Source of the DNA: a bacterium
GTDB lineage: Bacteria > SAR324 > XYD2-FULL-50-16
Assembly (NCBI GenBank): GCA_018830885.1
Contig: JAHJRI010000262.1
Location: 1-38,814 of the forward strand
Length of the DNA stretch: 38,814 nt
Direction: 5' to 3'
Part shown: one piece after another, positions 1 through 7,735 of the stretch
How the letters are laid out: every line of letters starts with the position of its first letter
How positions within the stretch are numbered: the stretch's first letter is position 1
The notes under the pieces: model-generated
What the model was told of the DNA's origin: nothing
Database searches by the model: none
Seen by the model: the letters and a program-made list of their open reading frames with translations, nothing else
Program-made: the position numbers and the translations under genes

Positions 1-1
1 G

Positions 2-139
2 AGAAGGACACAAACGAACGAAAATAGAATTTCAAGCAGCTTGAAGGCTGTTATCCGAAAGCCGGATCTGCTTTCTCAAATATCGGATATTTTTTTCAAC
101 GTCAGCAAAGAAGATGCCAACCGTCTTTTGCCGACATAG
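2..139 (+). CDS. C-terminal end of an unidentified protein (5' end outside window)
   Basis: The frame starting at base 2 is open from the window edge to a TAG at 137-139. It encodes about 45 residues ending SKEDANRLLPT. The stop lies 16 bases before the phnK ATG, as expected for the preceding gene of the same operon. In C-P lyase operons phnJ often precedes phnK, but this tail lacks the cysteine-rich end I expect of PhnJ, so I do not name it. It could be an extended PhnJ tail or another operon member. The call rests only on the open frame and the spacing. Confidence 0.4.
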   Translation, partial: RRTQTNENRISSSLKAVIRKPDLLSQISDIFFNVSKEDANRLLPT

Positions 140-155
140 AATCAGGGGATACAAA

Positions 156-992
156 ATGGAACCGTTACTCACAGTTAAGGATCTAAAAAAAATATACGGG
201 AAAGGGTGTGCCCAGTGCCTGGGGCAACATCCGCCTGCAGTTGACGACAATCGGTGCCCGGAATGCGGATCGATCATCGCCTGTACTGATGTCAACTTCA
301 CGGTATTCCCCGGCGAAGTCCTGGGCATCGCCGGGGAAAGCGGCTCTGGAAAAAGCACCATCCTGAACTGTATCAACCTGTCACTCCCTGTCAGTTCCGG
401 GGGGATCTATTTCAGACATCTGCAAAAGGGGAGAAAAAACATACTGGAAGCCGACGCTCAGGCCCGCAGGCTGTTGCAGAACATTCATTTTGGCATTGTC
501 TACCAGAATCCCCTATTGGGACTGAATTTTCATGTCAGTGGGGAGGGAAACGTAGCAGAGCGGATGCTGGTGGCAGACGCCAGGCATTTTGGTTCGATCC
601 AGAAAAAGGTGCACCAGCTGTTTGACAAAGTCGAATTGCCGCCCTCACGATTCAAGGATCTTCCGAAATCCTACAGTGGGGGAATGCAGCAGCGTGTTCA
701 AATTGCCAAAGCCCTCATCAACGAACCGTCTCTGATCCTTCTGGATGAACCCACGGGCGGCCTGGACGTTTCCGTACAGGCACGCATTCTGGACCTGATC
801 CGTTCCATCAGCCGTGAACTGAACGTTGCCATGATTATGGTGTCCCACGACCTGCAGGTGATCCGTCTGCTCTGCAAGCGAATTATTGTCATGAAACACG
901 GACGGATCGTCGAAACCGGGCTGACGGATCGTGTGATCGAAGACCCCAGGGAAGCCTATACACAAACACTGGTTCACTCAGCCATCCAATAA
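156..992 (+). CDS. phnK: Phosphonate C-P lyase ABC-type protein PhnK
   Basis: ABC-type ATPase of the carbon-phosphorus lyase system. In the characterised enzyme PhnK binds the PhnGHIJ core and couples ATP use to phosphonate breakdown in the cytoplasm. Visible motifs are Walker A GESGSGKST (about residue 68), the signature YSGGMQQR, Walker B LILLDEPTGG and the switch-region MVSHD. The C-terminus ESGLTDRV-like/AYTQTLV is typical of PhnK. Between the first beta strand and Walker A there is an insert with two CxxC pairs (CAQC and CPEC), which looks like a small zinc ribbon; I recall the same insert in PhnK of some anaerobes. ATG 156 is preferred because AGGGGA lies 7 bases upstream; a longer frame from 114 lacks such a site. 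phnG follows after 13 bases. Confidence 0.92.
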   Translation: MEPLLTVKDLKKIYGKGCAQCLGQHPPAVDDNRCPECGSIIACTDVNFTVFPGEVLGIAGESGSGKSTILNCINLSLPVSSGGIYFRHLQKGRKNILEADAQARRLLQNIHFGIVYQNPLLGLNFHVSGEGNVAERMLVADARHFGSIQKKVHQLFDKVELPPSRFKDLPKSYSGGMQQRVQIAKALINEPSLILLDEPTGGLDVSVQARILDLIRSISRELNVAMIMVSHDLQVIRLLCKRIIVMKHGRIVETGLTDRVIEDPREAYTQTLVHSAIQ

Positions 993-1005
993 AAAGGGAT
1001 CCACG

Positions 1006-1467
1006 ATGGAAAAAGAAAAGGTATTTGAAATCCTGGTGCAAGCAGCACCGTCTGACATTGCGCCGCTCGCCGCTCAATTTCGGGATACCGTCCCGTACAG
1101 CGTGATCAAGGAGCCGAAACTGGAACTGGTGATGTTTCAGGCTGAAGAGAGTGTTGAAAAACTGGATTTTAACGTGGGCGAGATCCTGGTATCCAGTGCT
1201 GAAGTCCGTGTCGGAAATTCGATCGGGTACAGCATGGTCATGGATTTGGATGAGACAAAAGCCCTGGATTGCGCGATTATTTTGGGCATTTATGAAGCCG
1301 GTTTACCCCAGGTGAAGGATATTGAAATCCTTGTTGAAGAACTGGATCAGAAGATGATGGGACGTCTGAAGGAAGAGATGGAAATCATCGGGTCAACCGC
1401 GGTGAATTTTGAATTGATGGGTGGACAGGATCCAAACATCAAGCACAACATAAACGGGGAGTCATAG
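1006..1467 (+). CDS. phnG: Phosphonate C-P lyase core subunit PhnG
   Basis: Small core subunit of the C-P lyase complex, which with PhnH, PhnI and PhnL converts alkylphosphonate and ATP into the ribose 1-phosphonate triphosphate intermediate. The 153 residues match the PhnG length and pattern: the N-terminal QAAPSDIAPLA helix, the central SSAEVRV, GNSIGYSMVMDLDETKA and the C-terminal STAVNFELM (TRVDFFTMV in the E. coli protein). AGGGATCC lies just before ATG 1006. The gene sits between phnK and phnL, with a 2-base gap to phnL, so translation is probably coupled. In E. coli phnG comes first, so this order (K-G-L) is a rearranged operon. Confidence 0.85.
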   Translation: MEKEKVFEILVQAAPSDIAPLAAQFRDTVPYSVIKEPKLELVMFQAEESVEKLDFNVGEILVSSAEVRVGNSIGYSMVMDLDETKALDCAIILGIYEAGLPQVKDIEILVEELDQKMMGRLKEEMEIIGSTAVNFELMGGQDPNIKHNINGES

Positions 1468-1469
1468 CG

Positions 1470-2225
1470 ATGTCAAAGCACCTGGAAGTCGTAAAACTCA
1501 ACAAACAGTTCACGATGCACATCCTGGACAAAAAGAATATCGTTGCTTTCCATGATATCAGCTTCACTGTTGACAGGGGCGAATTTCTGGGGATATCCGG
1601 TAAAAGCGGATACGGGAAATCCTCACTGATAAAGTGCATCTATCGTAACTACGACGTCACGTCCGGCGATATCTTCCTCTATGATAAGGCAGGGAACGCT
1701 CTGAACCTGGTTGAAATCAGTGATATCGAAATGCTGGAGATCCGCAACCGGCGTTTGGGATATGTGAGCCAGTTTTTATATACGATTCCCCGTGTCACTG
1801 CCATGAATATTGTTATCGAACCGCTGATTGATCGTGGCTGGGAGGCAGAACGCGCCATTGAAAGGGCAAAGGCCCTTTTTCTGCTGTTTGATATCCCCCG
1901 TAATTTGTGGGACGCATATCCTTCCACGTTCAGTGGCGGCGAGAAACAACGTATCAACATCATGCGAACCCTGATCGACTGCCCGGAGTTTCTTCTGCTG
2001 GATGAACCGACGGCCAGTCTTGATAAGAAAAACCGGGCCATTATTCTGGACATCATCAAGGAACTGAAAACCCAGGAGATTACCATTATCGGCATCTTTC
2101 ATGACCCTGAGGAACTGGATCTGCTGGCAGACAAAACCTTGCCCCTGGATCGACCCGGATTTTTTGAAGAGGCAATACCTGAGCCGCCTCATCATGGAAA
2201 AAACGGCTTCGTTTTTCAAATATGA
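1470..2225 (+). CDS. phnL: Phosphonate C-P lyase ABC-type protein PhnL
   Basis: Second ABC-type ATPase of the C-P lyase system; with PhnG, PhnH and PhnI it takes part in the nucleoside-phosphonate forming step. Motifs are Walker A GKSGYGKSS (about residue 45), signature TFSGGEKQRINIMRTL, Walker B FLLLDEPTASLD and the FHDPEELDLLAD region, which resembles the PhnL pattern (GIFHD) rather than that of transporter ATPases. The length of 251 residues is slightly longer than E. coli PhnL. Its stop overlaps the ATG of the phnM fragment (ATGA), a typical operon junction. Confidence 0.92.
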   Translation: MSKHLEVVKLNKQFTMHILDKKNIVAFHDISFTVDRGEFLGISGKSGYGKSSLIKCIYRNYDVTSGDIFLYDKAGNALNLVEISDIEMLEIRNRRLGYVSQFLYTIPRVTAMNIVIEPLIDRGWEAERAIERAKALFLLFDIPRNLWDAYPSTFSGGEKQRINIMRTLIDCPEFLLLDEPTASLDKKNRAIILDIIKELKTQEITIIGIFHDPEELDLLADKTLPLDRPGFFEEAIPEPPHHGKNGFVFQI

Positions 2226-2383
2226 CCCAACCAGACAAAATCATCCTGAAAAAAGCCCGGCTGGTGTTGCCGGATGGCATGATACATGGCACCGTCGTGC
2301 TGGAAGGAGACCTTATTTCATCCAGCGACGGCGGCAGGGATTATAGCTTGCCGGGCCTCGCTCTGATGACAAGAGAAAAGTAG
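2222..2383 (+). pseudogene. phnM: Truncated phnM (first 53 codons only)
   Basis: The frame starts at an ATGA overlap with phnL and encodes KARLVLPDGMIHGTVVLEGD, then YSLPGLALMTREK and TAG. PhnM (alpha-D-ribose 1-methylphosphonate 5-triphosphate diphosphatase, an amidohydrolase of about 380 residues) begins in this way: a beta-sandwich start, then LPGLIDLHTDN. Similarity ends right after LPGL, before the metal-binding HTDN motif, so the product cannot be catalytic. The rest of phnM is not found in the following 50 bases or in frame shifts I tried. The break is at or next to the AGTAGTGAATAGT sequence listed separately. PhnM activity, if any, must come from elsewhere in the genome. Confidence 0.7.
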
Positions 2384-2398
2384 TGAATAGTAACAAAA
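2379..2398 (+). repeat. Short recurring sequence at the phnM break
   Basis: AGTAGTGAATAGTAACAAAA here closely matches AGTGGTGAATAGTTACGAAA at 29293-29312 (3 differences in 20). A partial third copy, ATGAATAGTCACG, lies at 29318-29330. The second and third copies lie beside the IS66/intron remnants, so the sequence may be a scar or end of a mobile element. It is too short to be certain. Confidence 0.35.
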
Positions 2399-2431
2399 CA
2401 GGCAGTCTACCACCTTAACCCGGTATCGATC

Positions 2432-3085
2432 ATGCACCATGAATTCAATCGCTATCCAACCTCTGAAGTCGTAAACAGTCGATATATTCTGGATGAGAAG
2501 CCAACAATCCAGGAAGGAGCCGTCATTGTTGACTCAAAACTGGGAAACTGGACCGAAATCGGCAGGAACAGCCGTATCATCGAATCCGAGATAGGTGACT
2601 ATTCATATGACGATGGTCATGTCTCCATCACCTATTCCGTCATTGGCAAGTTCTGTTCAATCGCCTCATATGTCAGAATCAATCCGGGCAATCATCCCTT
2701 TCAAAGAGTCACACAACACCATATGACATACAGGTTAAAAAAATTTAAGCTGGCGGAGGAAGATGACCACACTTTTTTCGATTGGCGCAGGGCTCATCTT
2801 TGTGCCATCGATCATGATGTCTGGATCGGACACGGGGCCACCATCCTTCCCGGCATAAAAATCGGTACAGGGGCCTCGATTGGGGCCGGAGCCGTTGTCT
2901 CCAGGGATGTGGATCCATACCTGGTTGTGGCGGGCGTACCGGCGAGAGTAATAAAAAGCCGTTTCCCGAAACCGGTTGTTGAGCGTCTGCTCACTTCCGA
3001 ATGGTGGAACTGGAGCCGGACCGAACTGGAAAGCCGACTGGACGATTTGAATGATATCGATATTTTCCTGGAAAAATACTGCTGA
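2432..3085 (+). CDS. Hexapeptide-repeat acetyltransferase of the phosphonate cluster type
   Basis: Left-handed beta-helix acetyltransferase (CatB/xenobiotic acetyltransferase fold, 217 residues). Hexapeptide turns run from about residue 30 to 165, for example SVIGKFCSIASYVRINPG, DVWIGHGATILPGIKIG and GASIGAGAVVSRDVDPY, followed by the usual AGVPARVIKSRFP. Proteins of this subgroup commonly sit in C-P lyase operons, where they are annotated as phosphonate metabolism acetyltransferases; the substrate (perhaps an aminoalkylphosphonate, as for PhnO) is inferred. ATG 2432 is the first start; no clear Shine-Dalgarno sequence is visible. It lies 48 bases after the broken phnM and before the PHP gene, so it probably belongs to the same transcript. 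Confidence 0.8.
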   Translation: MHHEFNRYPTSEVVNSRYILDEKPTIQEGAVIVDSKLGNWTEIGRNSRIIESEIGDYSYDDGHVSITYSVIGKFCSIASYVRINPGNHPFQRVTQHHMTYRLKKFKLAEEDDHTFFDWRRAHLCAIDHDVWIGHGATILPGIKIGTGASIGAGAVVSRDVDPYLVVAGVPARVIKSRFPKPVVERLLTSEWWNWSRTELESRLDDLNDIDIFLEKYC

Positions 3086-3156
3086 ACGACTGTCTCATAG
3101 CGGACACCCGATCGCTCTGCACAGGTGCCAAGACATCAGACAACAAGACAATAGAT

Positions 3157-4008
3157 ATGAACGACACACTGATTGATCTGCACATCCATTCAACCCTGTC
3201 CGATTCTTCGGCATCCCTTACACAACTCATGTCGCTTGCCGTTGAAAAGCAGATCACCTGCCTGTCAGTCACCGACCATGATACCGTTGATGGCATTGAC
3301 AGAGCCATCCAGGCTGGTCGGCAGTCCGGCATCACAATAATTCCGGGGGTGGAGCTTTCCGCCTGTGACTTTGGTCGTCATCGAAAAGTCCATATCCTCG
3401 GGTATGATTTTGATCCGGAAAACAGCGCGTTGAAATCCTTCTGCCGGACAACTGTCGAGCAGAGACAGCTGGTGGCCCTGCAAATGATAGAACGGATACG
3501 GGAACTGGGTTACCAGATAACCGTGGAGGAGGTGATGTCAATCGCAGCAGAGAGTACCAACATTTACAAGCAGCATATCATGGTGGCACTCAAAAACAAG
3601 GGATATACAACAGAGCTGTTCGGGGAATTGAAACAGGAACTCTTTTCTGCTGATTCCGGAAAAGCCTATTTCCCATTGACCGATCACGATGCCAGAGACG
3701 CCGTCAGGATTGTCAGGGAGGCCGGCGGCATACCCGTACTGGCCCATCCGGGGCTGCAGGGCAACTGGGAAATCATATCCGAACTGGTACCGGTTGGATT
3801 GGAGGGGATTGAAGTCTACCATTCGGGACACGATGACAACATGATCGCCCAAGCCATCCAGTTTGCTGAAAAATACAGGTTGTTGAAAACGGCAGGATCC
3901 GATTTCCATGGAATTTATGATAAAGCACAGGCCAAAATGGGATATCCAGTGTCACTGATTGCAGATTTTATTGCATCGACCCGGCTGAATCGCTATTTCG
4001 GCCGATAG
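3157..4008 (+). CDS. PHP-domain phosphoesterase, candidate PhnP substitute
   Basis: PHP metal-dependent phosphoesterase of 283 residues. The ligand set is complete: DLHIHSTLSD, VTDHDTVDG, IPGVELS, KVHILGYDF, VLAHPG and GSDFHG. In C-P lyase pathways the cyclic ribose 1,2-phosphate must be opened, normally by PhnP. A PHP enzyme, PhnPP of Eggerthella lenta, is known to hydrolyse that cyclic diester. The position at the end of a phn operon without phnP suggests the same role here. That is inference from context; the same family also includes 3',5'-bisphosphate and RNase AM-type enzymes. No clear Shine-Dalgarno sequence precedes ATG 3157. The C-terminus is complete at TAG 4006-4008. Confidence 0.82.
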   Translation: MNDTLIDLHIHSTLSDSSASLTQLMSLAVEKQITCLSVTDHDTVDGIDRAIQAGRQSGITIIPGVELSACDFGRHRKVHILGYDFDPENSALKSFCRTTVEQRQLVALQMIERIRELGYQITVEEVMSIAAESTNIYKQHIMVALKNKGYTTELFGELKQELFSADSGKAYFPLTDHDARDAVRIVREAGGIPVLAHPGLQGNWEIISELVPVGLEGIEVYHSGHDDNMIAQAIQFAEKYRLLKTAGSDFHGIYDKAQAKMGYPVSLIADFIASTRLNRYFGR

Positions 4009-4059
4009 TTCTGGACCTGATAAGCCTTGTGTGGTCATTGCACCATTCAAAACTGCCAA

Positions 4060-4089
4060 TGGCCGGTCGGCATTCTGCCGTAACGGCCA
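4060..4089. terminator. Two-tier hairpin downstream of the phn operon
   Basis: TGGCCG (4060-4065) pairs with CGGCCA (4084-4089), and inside it CGGCA (4068-4072) pairs with TGCCG (4076-4080) around a TTC loop. It follows the last phn-cluster gene. There is no T-run, so it may be a REP-like or mRNA-stabilising structure instead of an intrinsic terminator. The rest of 4009-4211 shows no gene. Confidence 0.45.
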
Positions 4090-4136
4090 CTTTCAGCAGA
4101 AACAGCGGACAGGCGTGTCCGGTATCCGATTTGATG

Positions 4137-4156
4137 TCAGACCGGACAAGGTCTGA
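4137..4156. terminator. Hairpin before the EAL-GGDEF gene
   Basis: TCAGACC (4137-4143) and GGTCTGA (4150-4156) form a perfect 7-bp stem with a 6-base loop, followed by AAAAGG. It may be a weak terminator of the phn transcript or part of the leader of the next gene. Confidence 0.35.
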
Positions 4157-4211
4157 AAAGGCCCTCTTGATCCTCCAGCAACCATAAATATCACAATTCA
4201 AGGAAATGATG

Positions 4212-5996
4212 ATGCAAATCCCGGATATTACTTTTCAGCCGATCGTCAATGTGCATAGTGGCAATTGCTACGGATTTGAAGGGAAACTGGTAAATAATGA
4301 AAAAGCGGACGTTGAACTTTCGAAATCCTTTGACGCGTCTGATATCATAAACATGAAGCTTTTGAAGGCAGAGATAACCCAAAAGGAGCTGATCATTGCC
4401 CGTTTTTCAGAATTCGATGTGAAAGCCGAATCAAGATTGTTCCTGGATACAGATTTAAACCTCCTGTGTTGCGCCAATAATTACATCAGAAGGATTGTAG
4501 AACTGTTGAAAAAATACAAACTGACGGAAGAATCAGTCTGCTTTGAAATTTCCGTCAAAGAAAGCTGTTCTGAAAAGGTGAATATTCACGAGGTGATCAG
4601 TGAATGTCGCAAATACGGATTCAACATTGCCATCGACCATTTTGGCAGCAGATATTCCGGCCTGCAACTGCTGTACATGGCAGAACCGGATTTCATAAAA
4701 ATCGACTCGTTTTTTATACAGAATATTCATCAGGATCTAAAAAAACGATTGTTTATATCCAGTATTCTGAACATCTCTCACTTGTCCGGCAGCACTGTTA
4801 TCGCCGAAGGGATCTGTGAAAAAAAAGAGTTCTACGGCTGCAGGGAACTTGGATTTGGACTGGTCCAAGGGGATTTTATTCAACCACCGGAATCTTCAAT
4901 AGACCGATTGCAGCAGCGCTATCAGCATATCCACGACCTTGCACAGGGCGACCGAAGAAAGACCGAATCGGATCAACGTTTAATGAGAGCGCAGATGGAG
5001 CCGATGGAACCGTTGGTGAATCACCAGAGTGTGTTTGAATTGTTCGACCGGTTCTGTCAGCGCAAGGAACTGACCCTGATACCCATCGTCAACCACCAGG
5101 GTGAACCGATTGGCATTGTTTCTGAAAAGGATCTGAAAGTGTACACCTACTCCCAATTTGGAATGGAACTGCTGAGAAACCGGTCGTATGGGAAGACGAT
5201 TATGAACTTCGTCAAGAAAATTCCCATCACGGATGTACACACGTCTGCTGAAAAAGTGCTGGAACTTTATGCCCTCAAAGAGAATATGGAAGGGATTCTC
5301 CTCACGGATGATATGAAGTACATCGGATTTCTCGATGCACATGCCATCCTGAAGATCTTCAATGAGAAAAATCTCGCCCTGGCCCGGGATCAAAATCCGT
5401 TGAGCAGCCTTCCCGGAAACAAGGTCATTTATGAATATGTGTCCCGGGTCCTGCCCGATACAAAAGAATCGTATTCCCTGGTCTACTTTGACTTTGATAA
5501 TTTCAAGCCATTCAATGATAAATACGGTTTTCGGCAGGGTGATCGTGCGATCCTGCTGTTTTCTGATATCATGAGGGTTCATGCCGGCTATCACCAGCGA
5601 TTTGCCGGACATATCGGGGGGGATGATTTTTTTATGGGTTTCAGAAATGAAAATCACCGGGAGGTCGAAAAACTGGTGAAACAGTTGATCAACCAGTTTA
5701 AAAAGGATGTGGAGAGCTTCTATGATCAAGAGGCCCTGGAAAATGGGTTTGTTGTTTCCAGGGACAGGGAGGGCATGGAAAAAAAATTCCCTTTACTGAC
5801 CGTCAGTGCGGTCATATTTTTGCTTCCAGAGGACCGGAAGGTCTGCACGGTAGAAGAGCTGGGCGGATACCTGGCACTTCACAAGAAAGAAGCCAAACGA
5901 TCGCCATCGGGCATCTGTTACGCCAACATCGAAGAACACAGACCGCAGTCCGTTTTTAACCTGGACAAGGTAGCCTGTACGACACCGGTTGACTAA
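4212..5996 (+). CDS. EAL-CBS-GGDEF protein with degenerate EAL site
   Basis: Three-part cyclic-di-GMP-type protein of about 594 residues, predicted cytosolic. The N-terminal EAL domain spans about residues 5-235, but key positions are altered: EAL is EGK (GFEGKL) and DDFG is DHFG (AIDHFGSRYSGL), while KID, AEG and VQGDFIQPP are kept. This suggests a non-catalytic, binding EAL domain. A pair of CBS repeats follows (ELFDRFCQ...LIPIVNHQGEPIGIVSEKDL; VLELYALKENMEGILLTDD). A C-terminal GGDEF domain has GHIGGDDFF (about residue 466), a GGDDF variant that may be active. Three ATGs occur in a row at 4206, 4209 and 4212; AAGGA at 4200-4204 best suits 4212. The target process is not shown by the context. 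Confidence 0.88.
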   Translation: MQIPDITFQPIVNVHSGNCYGFEGKLVNNEKADVELSKSFDASDIINMKLLKAEITQKELIIARFSEFDVKAESRLFLDTDLNLLCCANNYIRRIVELLKKYKLTEESVCFEISVKESCSEKVNIHEVISECRKYGFNIAIDHFGSRYSGLQLLYMAEPDFIKIDSFFIQNIHQDLKKRLFISSILNISHLSGSTVIAEGICEKKEFYGCRELGFGLVQGDFIQPPESSIDRLQQRYQHIHDLAQGDRRKTESDQRLMRAQMEPMEPLVNHQSVFELFDRFCQRKELTLIPIVNHQGEPIGIVSEKDLKVYTYSQFGMELLRNRSYGKTIMNFVKKIPITDVHTSAEKVLELYALKENMEGILLTDDMKYIGFLDAHAILKIFNEKNLALARDQNPLSSLPGNKVIYEYVSRVLPDTKESYSLVYFDFDNFKPFNDKYGFRQGDRAILLFSDIMRVHAGYHQRFAGHIGGDDFFMGFRNENHREVEKLVKQLINQFKKDVESFYDQEALENGFVVSRDREGMEKKFPLLTVSAVIFLLPEDRKVCTVEELGGYLALHKKEAKRSPSGICYANIEEHRPQSVFNLDKVACTTPVD

Positions 5997-6379
5997 CACC
6001 CCTGGTCGTTTTTTCCGCTTGTATGCGGTGCCGTCCCCGCAGACCCAAGGTCATCGCAACCCGCGTGAAGCCATCTCTAGGTCGATTGCCCGGCAGAGGG
6101 ACCCGGGAATCAACAGGTCTCTTCCAGATCTTCGTCAGAAAAAATGCCGGAACATCAAGAAAGCCCCACCCCTGCAGCCTTGTTTTCAGTCCTCGGCCCG
6201 AGAAGCGTCGTCTAACTTCTGACCGTTCCAAAATCTCCTGGGAACTGGTCTTAACTGCAGGCGTTTTTGTTCTTCGAAAACGATCACGGATAGCCGGCGA
6301 ACCCCATACATTGCTGATCTATTCAAATTTTCGGACACATCCGTGTGGGGCGGGGCACAAATCCTTTTCTAATTGAGTG
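5997..6379. other. Intergenic stretch, no gene seen
   Basis: This stretch holds only short frames without recognisable protein pattern. No strong terminator or repeat was seen until the PHO-box-like site at 6380. Confidence 0.6.
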
Positions 6380-6411
6380 TTAATAAAATCCTAATAAAAA
6401 TGCTCTATTCT
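6380..6411 (+). promoter_or_regulatory. Candidate PHO box and promoter of the repeat lipoprotein
   Basis: TTAATAA (6380-6386), N4, CTAATAA (6391-6397): two 7-bp direct repeats on an 11-bp period. After 8 bp comes TATTCT (6406-6411) as a -10 box. No -35 element is needed at PhoB-type promoters. The geometry equals that of three other sites in this window. The leader to ATG 6523 would be about 105 bases. A Pho role is inferred from geometry and from the pstS site. Confidence 0.5.
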
Positions 6412-6522
6412 AAAACCCAATTCAAATCCGTCCAGGTGTTTCGCAATTGCCATTGAGATGCGGTTCGACACTCTGGGCGACTGTTTTCAAAGGTGCCCCC
6501 CCCTATCAAGTCAGGAGTAAAT

Positions 6523-7353
6523 ATGAAACTACGAGGATTGATCGGTACTTTGGCTGTGATGCTCGCAATAGGCTGCAGTTCGGCAGTAAAGGAGAACACC
6601 GCGGCACAGGATGGTAAAATGATGGCTGAACGTTTAAAAATGCATGGTCAGGTCTCATCCAGTGAAGCAGTGATGCTGGATGCACAGGGTGAAGACTATT
6701 TTGTTTGGAAATATCATAACCGTCTGTTTGTTATCGGGGATCCGGAAACCAGTGCAAATTTTCAAAAGATGCATCATCTGCCATTAACCAAGACGGTCCT
6801 TGGTGCCGGTCCCAGCGGAGAAACAGTCGTTTTTGAGGTCAACAAAAAAGATGATGCGTTTGCAGACAGACTGAAAGAGAGATTTGAAAATACACCGTTT
6901 CTGATGGAAACAGAAGGGGATGACTACAACGTCTGGCAATACCAAGGCAGAATCTTTGTCATTGGAAATAAGAATACCAATGAAAAATTCAAAGCGCTGC
7001 ATCATCTCCCCTATACTAAGACAATCCTGGGTGCAGGTCCTCGGGGAGAAACGGTTGTTTTTGAGGAGGACCCGAAGAACCCTGAATTTGCCGAGCAGTT
7101 AAAAAGCAAATACGAAAACACACCCGTCCTGCTGAAAGCCGAAGGCAACAATTACTTCATCTGGAAATACAGGAACCGGATTTATGTCATCGGAAACGAG
7201 AAGACCCATGAGTCTTTCAAAACCACACATCATTTTCCATTCACCAGAACCGTGCTCGGAGCTGGTCCCAATGGCGAAACGGTCATCTTTGAGGTTGATG
7301 CAAAAAATAAGGACCTGGCCGACCAACTTCAAATGCGATATGAGCAAGGCTAA
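6523..7353 (+). CDS. Lipoprotein of three tandem 76-residue repeats
   Basis: The product has 276 residues. A signal peptide MKLRGLIGTLAVMLAIG ends in a lipobox-like AIGC, so Cys18 is the probable lipidated residue. After a short linker, three near-identical units follow (about residues 49-124, 125-200 and 201-276). Each has the pattern Y-x-(V/I)-W-(K/Q)-Y-x-x-R-(I/L)-(F/Y)-V-I-G, then HH(L/F)P-(x)-T-(K/R)-T, then LGAGP-x-GET-V-(V/I)-FE. The family is not one I can name. ATG 6523 is preferred because CAGGAG lies 5 bases upstream; a longer frame from 6493 has no such site and would hide the signal peptide. The upstream PHO-box-like site suggests induction on phosphate limitation. The repeats may bind a ligand or polymer in the envelope; that is speculation. 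Confidence 0.8.
   Translation: MKLRGLIGTLAVMLAIGCSSAVKENTAAQDGKMMAERLKMHGQVSSSEAVMLDAQGEDYFVWKYHNRLFVIGDPETSANFQKMHHLPLTKTVLGAGPSGETVVFEVNKKDDAFADRLKERFENTPFLMETEGDDYNVWQYQGRIFVIGNKNTNEKFKALHHLPYTKTILGAGPRGETVVFEEDPKNPEFAEQLKSKYENTPVLLKAEGNNYFIWKYRNRIYVIGNEKTHESFKTTHHFPFTRTVLGAGPNGETVIFEVDAKNKDLADQLQMRYEQG
6667..7350 (+). repeat. Three tandem 228-bp coding repeats
   Basis: Three in-frame units of 228 bp (6667-6894, 6895-7122 and 7123-7350) encode the 76-residue repeats of the lipoprotein. Units 2 and 3 are most alike. The third unit ends only one codon before the stop, so the protein consists almost wholly of repeats. Confidence 0.8.
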
Positions 7354-7633
7354 ACTCTCGGCAAACACACCTCATCCTTCCAGGTGGCATATACTGCCCT
7401 CTTCCCTCCAGACAGGCAGTTCTGCCCGCCTGCGACTGTTTTGCAGCTGGGAGGGTGATTTTGACATCCGATCCGACAGAGAACCGTCCGACCCCCGAGA
7501 CAGTCTCAGAGATGTCTGGCTTTCCTGGATGGTCTACCAACACATCCCCATGTATGGGAGTCAGCCTGAAAAAGACGGAAGCTTCAGTATACAGCTCAAA
7601 CTCATTTTTCTGGAAGATCCCTTCGAAAGCTGA
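7340..7633 (+). CDS. Possible small protein, unknown
   Basis: A frame of 97 codons starts at an ATG that overlaps the end of the lipoprotein gene in another frame (the last 14 bases). Its third positions are fairly GC-rich, as in neighbouring genes, and the product is rich in Trp (RLFCSWEGDF, VWLSWMVYQH). There is no Shine-Dalgarno sequence, no recognised domain, and the only support is composition. It could equally be a decayed gene or chance frame. Confidence 0.3.
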   Translation: MSKAKLSANTPHPSRWHILPSSLQTGSSARLRLFCSWEGDFDIRSDREPSDPRDSLRDVWLSWMVYQHIPMYGSQPEKDGSFSIQLKLIFLEDPFES

Positions 7634-7710
7634 GCGGCAGCGGAGAATATCTCCAATTGATAAAATCCATTCCGGACAGCAGTATTTCTGGACTGATGTA
7701 AAGTCAACTG

Positions 7711-7722
7711 TCTGATATCAGA
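7711..7722. repeat. Perfect 12-bp palindrome
   Basis: TCTGATATCAGA is a perfect palindrome. It lies in the gap between the lipoprotein and the TIM-barrel-like gene and could be a protein binding site; no partner is known. Confidence 0.35.
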
Positions 7723-7735
7723 TTTAACTGAAATC

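Noticed and set aside
4980..5729. 249-codon frame on the - strand
   Set aside because: It is antisense to the CBS and GGDEF parts of a gene with clear motifs, and has no domain of its own.
6667..7350. Regular repeats as a possible CRISPR array
   Set aside because: The units are 228 bp, coding and in frame, without spacers; they encode protein repeats.
7184..7633. Longer 149-codon version of the small frame after the lipoprotein
   Set aside because: Its first part overlaps the third lipoprotein repeat in another frame, so only the part from 7340 on could be real.
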